A stretch of 9,561 nt of DNA from UBA2798 sp046289975 (GTDB lineage Bacteria > Bacteroidota > Bacteroidia > Flavobacteriales_D > UBA2798), in NCBI GenBank assembly GCA_046289975.1, contig JBKBUQ010000118.1, positions 1 to 9,561 of the forward strand, written 5' to 3'. Positions within the stretch are counted from its first letter, which is position 1; each line of letters opens with the position of its first letter. The notes below the pieces were generated by a model, which searched no databases, was not told the DNA's origin, and saw nothing but the letters and a program-made list of their open reading frames with translations. This document shows, in pieces, positions 1-6,219 of this stretch. A program made the position numbers and the translations under genes.

Positions 1-545
1 TTTGCAATTTGCCTGAATCCCAATCCGAGAAAAAGATAAGCTGTGCTGATATACAAAGCTAAACGTGATAGTTTTTTTCTGCGCAAAGATTCACGGTGCA
101 ATCTCATGCAAATAATCAAAAAGGTCATGAAAGGCAAAGTGTAAAGCGGGTCGATCACGAACACTCCATTAAAAGTGATGCGTACATCAAAAGGCCAAAA
201 AAGTTGTGTACCCCAGGTCGTAAAACAATCGAGCAGGGGATGCGTTACCAGCGCCCACCAGCACAATACCGTCCATTCCTTTATGGATGCATTGTTTTTT
301 TTGCTGATTTTATGAATCAGCCATCCCAACACAGGAGCAAATGCTGCACAAAAAACAATGGAATGCATAAACCCACGATGCCAGATCATGGCTTGTAATG
401 GATTTGTAAGTAAAGCTGCAAGAACATCCAAATCAGGAATGGTTCCTGCAACAGCACCCCATAGCATGGCTTTGTTCCCTGCTTTTTTGCCAAGAATTAC
501 TTCTCCAACTCCAGCGCCTAAAACTATTTGTGTTAGAGAATCCAA
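1..545 (-). CDS. Membrane-bound metal-dependent hydrolase (YdjM/DUF457-like), 3' part missing
   Basis: Runs off the window start; 181 codons are visible, whereas I recall relatives of about 330-350 residues. The N-terminus begins DSLTQIVLGAGVGE and is typical of the YdjM-like 'metal-dependent hydrolase' family (Pfam PF04307). Candidate metal ligands are visible: PDLD (residues 37-40), HRGFMHS (56-62) and THPLLD (101-106), followed by a DPLYTLP segment (132-138). Hydrophobic stretches near residues 63-77, 92-105, 134-147 and 162-176 suggest a multi-pass membrane protein. The start is TTG: an in-frame TAA lies five codons upstream and the next ATG (codon 27) would remove the conserved N-terminus. 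It follows rodA after 40 bases and may be co-transcribed with it. The physiological substrate of the family is not established, and no direct link to wall synthesis can be claimed. Confidence 0.85.
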   Translation of the reverse strand, partial: MDSLTQIVLGAGVGEVILGKKAGNKAMLWGAVAGTIPDLDVLAALLTNPLQAMIWHRGFMHSIVFCAAFAPVLGWLIHKISKKNNASIKEWTVLCWWALVTHPLLDCFTTWGTQLFWPFDVRITFNGVFVIDPLYTLPFMTFLIICMRLHRESLRRKKLSRLALYISTAYLFLGLGFRQIA

Positions 546-585
546 TTGTTTTGCTTTTTATAAAAGGGAAAGTGATCAGAATGAT

Positions 586-1914
586 TCATCGCAAAATATC
601 CAAACGTTCAGAATCCAGTTTTAACAAAAGGAAGATCAGAATGGAGAATGCCATTATGGATGAACCTCCATAACTGAAAAAGGGTAGCGGAATACCAATA
701 ACCGGAGCAAGTCCGATGGCCATTCCAACATTGACAAAAAAGTGAAAGAAAAGTATCGCTGAAACACAATAGGCAAAAATGCGCGTAAAGGGCGATCGTT
801 GTCGTTCTGCCAATAATACAATTCGCAACAACAATAACACAAACAAAATGACAACGGTTAAGGATCCCGCAAATCCCCATTCTTCGCTTAGTGTGCAGAA
901 AATAAAATCGGTACTTTGCATGGGCACATGTTTTTGACCTCTGTTGGCGAGCGTCGATTTCATATACCCTTTTCCGCTCAATCCCCCGGAACCAATTGCC
1001 GCCATGGATCGGTCGATGTTGTAAGCTTTACCATCAGGATCGTCGATCAGCCCCAACATGATGTCGATTCGTTCCTGCTGGTGTCGCTTCATCACATTGT
1101 AGAAGGCATAATTGGTTCCAAATACAATAACGATCGATGAAAAATAGGCCAATACCAACACAAGAATTGCGGTTTTACGTCCTCGTTTCATTACGAATTG
1201 GCGGATAAGCAGTAATACAAGTGCGGCAATGATGGTTAGAATAATCACCAGACCAATATGTCCTGCTACTTCTGTTCCAATAATGGGTAATTCCATTGTG
1301 CTTTCTTTCAGCATGAGGGATAAAATGGAAAGCACAAGTACAAATAATCCGAAAAGCAAAAGGTTACCCGACATTCCTTCTCTGTACAGTACAAAAATAA
1401 AAGAGATAAATACGATAACTGTACCGGCATCCGGTTGTAAGAGAATTAATGCAGCAGGAAAACCAATGAACAATGCGGTGTAAAGTCGGGTAGTGGTGTC
1501 TTCGAAACGGATTTGTGGTGTACTTAGAAATTTGGCCAGTGCAAGACTCACTCCGATTTTGGCAAACTCCGATGGCTGGATTCCAAACTGACCAATTCCA
1601 AACCATGCTTTCGCACCGTTTTTTTCTTCGCCAACAATAAGTACGGCAACGAGAAGAAATGCCATTACTCCGTAAAATTCGTAGGAATATTTTTTTATGA
1701 AATTTCCTTCAAGCAAAAGGATCAATCCTCCAAGTAAGAGCGATACTCCAATCCAGATTATCTGTTTCCCGTATTCCATACTGAAATCGAAATGCGATGG
1801 ATGTTCAGGATTGTAAGCAGATGAATAAATATTGAAATAACCTATCGTTACCATGATCAGGTAGGTGATCAGTAAAAAGCGATCAATTTTTCTAACGGGA
1901 TTATCGGTTCTCAT
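586..1914 (-). CDS. rodA: RodA, SEDS peptidoglycan glycosyltransferase of the elongasome
   Basis: Encodes a 442-residue polytopic membrane protein that polymerises lipid II into glycan strands together with PBP2. SEDS signatures are in order: GAKAWFGIGQFGIQPSEFAK (100-119), LLQPDAGT (158-165), a DDPDGKAYN loop (291-299) that probably carries the aspartate essential in other SEDS proteins, AAIGSGGLSGKGY (305-317), STDFIFCTLSEEWGF (334-348) and the C-terminal GIPLPFFSYGGSS (407-419). It is about 70 residues longer than the E. coli protein; the extra length lies mainly around residues 195-265, which include added hydrophobic stretches. The ATG overlaps the stop of the upstream PBP2 gene as ATGA, implying translational coupling and matching the usual RodA-PBP2 partnership. 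FtsW is a paralogue with similar motifs, but the mre/PBP2 context favours RodA. Confidence 0.96.
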   Translation of the reverse strand: MRTDNPVRKIDRFLLITYLIMVTIGYFNIYSSAYNPEHPSHFDFSMEYGKQIIWIGVSLLLGGLILLLEGNFIKKYSYEFYGVMAFLLVAVLIVGEEKNGAKAWFGIGQFGIQPSEFAKIGVSLALAKFLSTPQIRFEDTTTRLYTALFIGFPAALILLQPDAGTVIVFISFIFVLYREGMSGNLLLFGLFVLVLSILSLMLKESTMELPIIGTEVAGHIGLVIILTIIAALVLLLIRQFVMKRGRKTAILVLVLAYFSSIVIVFGTNYAFYNVMKRHQQERIDIMLGLIDDPDGKAYNIDRSMAAIGSGGLSGKGYMKSTLANRGQKHVPMQSTDFIFCTLSEEWGFAGSLTVVILFVLLLLRIVLLAERQRSPFTRIFAYCVSAILFFHFFVNVGMAIGLAPVIGIPLPFFSYGGSSIMAFSILIFLLLKLDSERLDILR

Positions 1915-3776
1915 ATCCCCAGACGTTTTCTGCTTTTCGCGTTGGTAGTGGCTTTGTCTTTTTTCACATCGAGAATCACTGCATTCATCATGCGCTGCTC
2001 TTTAAGTGTATCTGTAACGCTGCCTTTCAGGTATTTTTCAATCATTAAGCTCGCAATCGGTGCTGCCCATACTCCTCCAAAGCCTGCATTTTCAACGTAA
2101 ACTGAAATCGCAATTTTGGGTTTGTCCATTGGGGCAAATGCAATGAATACAGAATGGTCTTCTCCATGCGGATTTTGTGCGGTACCTGTTTTTCCGCAAA
2201 CAGTAATATCTTTTAACCGTGCACTCGATGCTGTTCCACCGGGTTCTTCAACAACTGCTCGCATTCCTTCTACCAATGGATCATAATACTCTCGGTTAAT
2301 ACGCATCACGTGTTTCTCTCTGAATTTTTCAGGAATATTTCCAATGGAGTCAATGCCCTTAACGAAATGCGGAGTATAATAATAACCTCTGTTGGCAATG
2401 TGTGCTGTAAAGTTAGCCATTTGAAGCGGTACAACCAGAACTTCTCCCTGACCAATCGAAATGGAATAGATCGTTGAAAATGCCCATCGTCCTTTTCCAT
2501 AATACTTATCGTAAAACTCTACTGTGGGAATGAATCCTTTCTTCAGAGATGGTATATCTACACCCAGGTCCACTCCAAACCCAAATTCATTCATGTAATC
2601 GGTCCATTTGCGCAAACCTAATTCCGAATCTTTAAAAATACTCCGCGATTTTCCCTGCTGAATAATGCGTTGGGTGGCACGGAAGAAATAGGGATTACAT
2701 GAAAATTGAACAGCTCGTTTTATGTCGCTTGCCGCAGGATGGTTGTGACAACCTACCAGACTTTTATCGCAGGGGAATCCGGTGTTTATCGTTATCACTC
2801 CTTCCTGCAAACCAATTAGTGCCTGTGCCATTTTAAAGATGGAGCCCGGTGGATACATCGCCTGAATTGCTCGGTTATAAAGTGGTTTTAAGGAGTCATT
2901 GTTCAATAACCCATAATAATTTTTTCCTTTTTCCCTTCCCGTCATTAGGGATGGATTGTACGTTGGCGATGAAACCAATGCGAGAATTTCTCCGGTTTCC
3001 GGTTCTATGCAAACAATACTACCCTTTTTGTTTTGCATCAATTTCTCTCCGTATTCCTGCAGATCAGCATCTATCGTACAATAAATGTTTTTTCCCTGCA
3101 CCGCCATGGTATCGTACTTGCCGCCTTCATAGCTTCCGCTTTCCTTTCCAATGGCGTCCTTCAATAAATAACGAACACCGCGTTCTCCTCGTAAAATCTC
3201 TTCGTAGGATTGCTCCAGTCCCTTTTTTCCGATGTAATCGCGCGGACGGTAATAGCGATTCTTCTCGATGTCTTCCGGACTGACTTCGCTGATGTATCCA
3301 AATACATGGGCTCCAATTTCTTTGCGATAACCACGCATCGTACGCTCCTGCGCAAAGAACCCGGGATATTTATACAACTCCTCTGAAATCAATTCAAAAT
3401 TGTCGGCTGAGATCTGTTTTTCAAATTCGGAAGGAATATGCTGGGAATAATTTTTTGCAATGGTTATTTTCTTAATGAAATCTTCTTTCGTTATTCCCAC
3501 CAAACGACAAAATGCGATGGTGTCCATCGGCCGCATTTTTGCCGGAGTAACAACCATGTCGTAAAACGTTTTATTTTCTACAAGCTTGTTTCCATACCTG
3601 TCGTAAATGATTCCCCTCGGCGCATAGGTATAAAGTTTGTATTCCGAAATTTGAGCTGCACGCTCTGTCCAGCGGTCGGTCAGGACTTGCATAAACAATA
3701 AGCGGATAATGAAAATCACTGCGACCGTTATATAGATCAGCAAGAGGACGAATTGGCGATTTTCGTAGTTTCTCAT
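1911..3776 (-). CDS. mrdA: Penicillin-binding protein 2 (elongasome class B transpeptidase)
   Basis: Encodes a 621-residue class B PBP that cross-links peptidoglycan during lateral growth. A short cytoplasmic tail and one membrane helix (about 8-30) anchor it. The PBP dimer/pedestal region follows, with APRGIIYDRYGNKL (52-65) and GKKGLEQSYEEILRG (183-197). The transpeptidase domain has all three motifs: SIFK with nucleophile Ser312 (312-315), SCN (359-361) and KTGTAQ (529-534). Between the first two lies a loop with Cys336, Cys343, His344 and His346, which with Cys360 could bind a metal (see findings). The C-terminus ends in a basic tail (about 604-619) beyond the catalytic fold. Its ATG directly abuts the TAA of mreD, and its own TGA overlaps the rodA start. 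The elongation PBP2 call rests on this context; the division paralogue FtsI would be expected in the dcw cluster. Confidence 0.95.
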   Translation of the reverse strand: MRNYENRQFVLLLIYITVAVIFIIRLLFMQVLTDRWTERAAQISEYKLYTYAPRGIIYDRYGNKLVENKTFYDMVVTPAKMRPMDTIAFCRLVGITKEDFIKKITIAKNYSQHIPSEFEKQISADNFELISEELYKYPGFFAQERTMRGYRKEIGAHVFGYISEVSPEDIEKNRYYRPRDYIGKKGLEQSYEEILRGERGVRYLLKDAIGKESGSYEGGKYDTMAVQGKNIYCTIDADLQEYGEKLMQNKKGSIVCIEPETGEILALVSSPTYNPSLMTGREKGKNYYGLLNNDSLKPLYNRAIQAMYPPGSIFKMAQALIGLQEGVITINTGFPCDKSLVGCHNHPAASDIKRAVQFSCNPYFFRATQRIIQQGKSRSIFKDSELGLRKWTDYMNEFGFGVDLGVDIPSLKKGFIPTVEFYDKYYGKGRWAFSTIYSISIGQGEVLVVPLQMANFTAHIANRGYYYTPHFVKGIDSIGNIPEKFREKHVMRINREYYDPLVEGMRAVVEEPGGTASSARLKDITVCGKTGTAQNPHGEDHSVFIAFAPMDKPKIAISVYVENAGFGGVWAAPIASLMIEKYLKGSVTDTLKEQRMMNAVILDVKKDKATTNAKSRKRLGI

Positions 3777-4292
3777 TTACCTGGTTTGAGGTCGGAGAAA
3801 CAAATACTGGGCAATGATTGCAAGGAACAACGTAAAACTTGCAGATCCGAGGCAACGAAGTAAAGTGTGTCCGATACCTTCAAAACGGAATGCTTCGAGC
3901 AGAAAGAATACAATATGATGCATCAGGATAAGTGTTCCGGCATAGGAGATGAACCAATTGAAACCATAGGCTTGAATGCCGGGTAAAGTGGCAGCATCAT
4001 ACCCATCTCTTGGAGCGAACAGGCGAAGAAATTGCGGGCGATTCCATGCTAAAAAGGTACATGCTGATGCGTGTAGTCCATAGGTGTTTGTAAATGAATC
4101 CAGAATAAGCCCATAGAAAAAACTCAGCGGAAGGATCATCCAGTTTGGTGTTTCAAAAGGAAGAAGAATGATAAACATCACGTACAAATACGGCTGAAAA
4201 TAAGTTCCGAGAGGAAGATTATTTAAAACCAAACCTTGCAATAGCAGAAGAAAAATGCCGCGTAAAATAGTTATGCCGTAATCGCGAATCAT
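3777..4292 (-). CDS. mreD: MreD, rod-shape-determining membrane protein
   Basis: Encodes 171 residues, the usual MreD length, and is almost entirely hydrophobic. Predicted membrane segments are near 9-27, 35-46, 51-68, 112-134 and 147-166. The segment GLILDSFTNTYGLHASA (61-77) resembles the conserved MreD core, in which an aspartate-containing helix is followed by a GLHA-type turn. MreD sits in the inner membrane and works with MreC to connect cytoplasmic MreB to the wall synthases. The ATG overlaps the mreC stop as ATGA, and an AAGGAG sequence lies 10 bases upstream (4303-4308) inside the mreC coding sequence, a rather long spacing. The stop codon directly touches the PBP2 start. Sequence conservation in this family is low, so position between mreC and PBP2 is a large part of the evidence. 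Confidence 0.9.
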   Translation of the reverse strand: MIRDYGITILRGIFLLLLQGLVLNNLPLGTYFQPYLYVMFIILLPFETPNWMILPLSFFYGLILDSFTNTYGLHASACTFLAWNRPQFLRLFAPRDGYDAATLPGIQAYGFNWFISYAGTLILMHHIVFFLLEAFRFEGIGHTLLRCLGSASFTLFLAIIAQYLFLRPQTR

Positions 4293-5128
4293 GGTTGCTT
4301 TTCTCCTTTCAGCAACTCTTCCAGTTCCAATTGCTCCTTCATCCGATGATTTTCTACCACATAAACGTGATATACCGAATGAAAAGGAGTTGATAAACGC
4401 ACAATTATAGAGTGGTGCATGGCGCCCGGTTTCTGAAATACTTCTTCAACTATCCCAACCAAAACACCTTCAGGAAATCGTCCGCTGGCGCCTCGTGTTA
4501 CAATTGTGTCACCGGTTTTTGCAGGAGCGTCAACAGTAATGCCGTTGAGTGTTACACGCTGTGGATCCTGACCTTCCCATTTGATCAATCCGTGATCATT
4601 GGTTTTTTTCAGCTTTACACTTAACACGAAATTTTTATTGAGCACAGAAACCACTGTTGCGTAATGTTCAGATACATCCTTTACAAAACCAACAATGGAG
4701 ATGCCGTTGGTTACACCCATGTCCGGAGCAACTCCATCCCTTCGGCCTTTATCAATAGTCAGAAAATTATCTTGTGCGTAAACAGTGTTATTAATGACTT
4801 TCGCCCCCCGGAAAGTGTATTGGGTATTTCCTGTGCTGTCTTTCTGAAAAATGGTCTTGGTGCTATCAGCAGCATAGATCTGCATCAGCATGTTTTTTAA
4901 ACGGACATTTTCATCAAGAAGATTTCGGTTGGCATCTTTCAAACTGAAGTATTCCGAGAACTCTGTTTTCTTTTCCATGAGGTAGCCAACAAAAACCGAA
5001 GACGAATTCATGAAAGTACTTTCCTGGTAATTGTTGCTACTGACCAACATAGTAAGAGCAGTAACCTGAAAAAACAGGAAAAGGAAAAAGAAATAATTCC
5101 TGATGATGAACAGCCTCAGGTTCCTCAT
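4289..5128 (-). CDS. mreC: MreC, rod-shape-determining scaffold protein
   Basis: Encodes 279 residues. A short basic N-terminus and a phenylalanine-rich membrane helix (about 12-29) are followed by a probable coiled coil (about 52-85, with LLDENVRLKNMLMQI at 70-84) and the periplasmic beta-rich MreC domain. Family hallmarks include NNTVYAQDNFLTIDKGRRDG (113-132), MGVTNGISIVGFV (137-149) and GDTIVTRGASGRFPEGVLVG (206-225). MreC forms assemblies in the periplasm and activates PBP2-RodA. The start is 12 bases after the mreB stop, with no Shine-Dalgarno sequence in the gap, so translation probably depends on coupling or on SD-independent initiation. The C-terminus (about 262-276) is charged, and its codons include the AAGGAG upstream of mreD. 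Confidence 0.95.
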   Translation of the reverse strand: MRNLRLFIIRNYFFFLFLFFQVTALTMLVSSNNYQESTFMNSSSVFVGYLMEKKTEFSEYFSLKDANRNLLDENVRLKNMLMQIYAADSTKTIFQKDSTGNTQYTFRGAKVINNTVYAQDNFLTIDKGRRDGVAPDMGVTNGISIVGFVKDVSEHYATVVSVLNKNFVLSVKLKKTNDHGLIKWEGQDPQRVTLNGITVDAPAKTGDTIVTRGASGRFPEGVLVGIVEEVFQKPGAMHHSIIVRLSTPFHSVYHVYVVENHRMKEQLELEELLKGEKQP

Positions 5129-5140
5129 TCAGCAGCAGGA

Positions 5141-6166
5141 TTAATCGCGAATAAGAAATTGGAAGCGGTCGATGTTTTTCAGCGCAATACCTGTGCCACG
5201 AGCAACGGCACGAAGTGGATCATCGGCAATATGCACCGGTAATTTGGTGCGCATTGAAATACGTTTGTCAAGACCACGAAGCAAGGCTCCACCACCGGCC
5301 AGATAAATACCGGTTTTGTAAATATCGGCAGAGAGTTCAGGAGGCGTCATTTCAAGAGCACTTAATATCGCTTCCTCAACTTTTGAAATGGATTTATCCA
5401 AGGCATGTGCAATCTCACTGTAGGAAACAGTAATCTCTTTCGGAATACCGGTCATAAGGTCACGGCCACTTACTGCGTAATCTTCCGGACCATTTTCCAA
5501 TTCAGGTAATGCTGCTCCAACTTCAATTTTTATGCGTTCAGCTGTACGTTCTCCAACCAAAATGTTGTGTTGGCGACGCATGTATTCTTCAATGTCGCTT
5601 GTAAACTCATCTCCTGCAACACGAATGGATTTATCACAAACAATACCGCCAAGTGCAATAACTGCAATCTCAGAAGTTCCTCCTCCTATATCGATGATCA
5701 TGTTCCCCATTGGCTCTTCCACATCGATACCGATACCGATTGCTGCTGCCATTGGTTCATGAATAAGATAAACTTCTTTTGCACCTGCATGTTCTGCACT
5801 GTCGCGTACCGCTCTTTTTTCCACTTCAGTAATGCCTGATGGAATACAAATCACCATACGCAAGGATGGATTGAATAATCGTTTACGTGGATGGAGCATC
5901 TTGATCATTTCTCTAATCATGTGCTCAGCTGCATGGAAGTCGGCAATTACGCCGTCTTTAAGAGGACGAATTGTTTTAATGTTTTCGTGTGTCTTTCCAT
6001 GCATCAATTGTGCTTTGCGTCCAACACCGATAATTTTATTTGTAGTTCGATCTACGGCAACAATCGACGGTTCATCCACAACAACTTTATCATTGTGAAT
6101 AATCAGTGTGTTCGCTGTGCCTAAGTCGATGGCAATCTCTTGTGTGAAAAAATCAAAAAGTCCCAT
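5141..6166 (-). CDS. mreB: MreB, bacterial actin homologue
   Basis: Encodes 341 residues, normal for MreB. The actin-fold nucleotide motifs are intact: phosphate-1 loop AIDLGTANT (12-20), EPSIVAV (32-38), PSGITEVEKRAV (109-120), IHEPMAAAIG (135-144) with the conserved glutamate Glu137, phosphate-2 loop IIDIGGGTSEIAVI (157-170), GERTAERIKIEVG (205-217) and adenosine-site YLAGGGALLRG (288-298). The first residues, MGLFDFF, are hydrophobic and fit the membrane-contacting N-terminus seen in many MreB proteins. MreB polymerises on the inner face of the membrane and directs elongation-specific wall synthesis through MreC and MreD. It is the first gene of the mreBCD-mrdA-rodA run and has a strong Shine-Dalgarno immediately upstream, which fixes the start. 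Confidence 0.98.
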   Translation of the reverse strand: MGLFDFFTQEIAIDLGTANTLIIHNDKVVVDEPSIVAVDRTTNKIIGVGRKAQLMHGKTHENIKTIRPLKDGVIADFHAAEHMIREMIKMLHPRKRLFNPSLRMVICIPSGITEVEKRAVRDSAEHAGAKEVYLIHEPMAAAIGIGIDVEEPMGNMIIDIGGGTSEIAVIALGGIVCDKSIRVAGDEFTSDIEEYMRRQHNILVGERTAERIKIEVGAALPELENGPEDYAVSGRDLMTGIPKEITVSYSEIAHALDKSISKVEEAILSALEMTPPELSADIYKTGIYLAGGGALLRGLDKRISMRTKLPVHIADDPLRAVARGTGIALKNIDRFQFLIRD

Positions 6167-6170
6167 GCTG

Positions 6171-6177
6171 CTCCTCC
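6171..6177 (-). promoter_or_regulatory. Strong Shine-Dalgarno of mreB
   Basis: On the minus strand this reads GGAGGAG, with the GGAGG core 6 bases before the mreB ATG, near-ideal spacing. It stands out because none of the other starts in the window has a comparable site and Bacteroidota mRNAs generally lack Shine-Dalgarno sequences. It supports the chosen mreB start and suggests high or specially controlled translation of MreB. Confidence 0.75.
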
Positions 6178-6187
6178 GGTTTTATTT

Positions 6188-6201
6188 CTTATAAAGATAA
6201 G
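6188..6201 (-). promoter_or_regulatory. Palindromic CTTAT-N4-ATAAG motif, possible promoter of the mre operon
   Basis: The minus strand reads CTTATCTTTATAAG, two 5-base inverted arms around CTTT. The inner TATCTTTA (6192-6199) differs by one base from the Bacteroidota -7 consensus TAnnTTTG. No TTG-type -33 element is present at the expected spacing, so the promoter reading is weak. The same sequence with one mismatch occurs upstream of hemB. An alternative is a transcription factor operator, or chance in an AT-rich gap. Confidence 0.3.
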
Positions 6202-6219
6202 TTTTTTTTATTACAGTAA

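Noticed and set aside
96..624. Two overlapping plus-strand ORFs opposite the hydrolase gene and the rodA end
   Set aside because: The minus-strand frame encodes a clear family protein with metal-ligand motifs; the plus-strand translations are low-complexity shadows.
2849..3283. 144-codon plus-strand ORF opposite PBP2
   Set aside because: It lies wholly antisense to the conserved PBP2 gene, its translation resembles no family I recognise, and its composition is that of a shadow frame.
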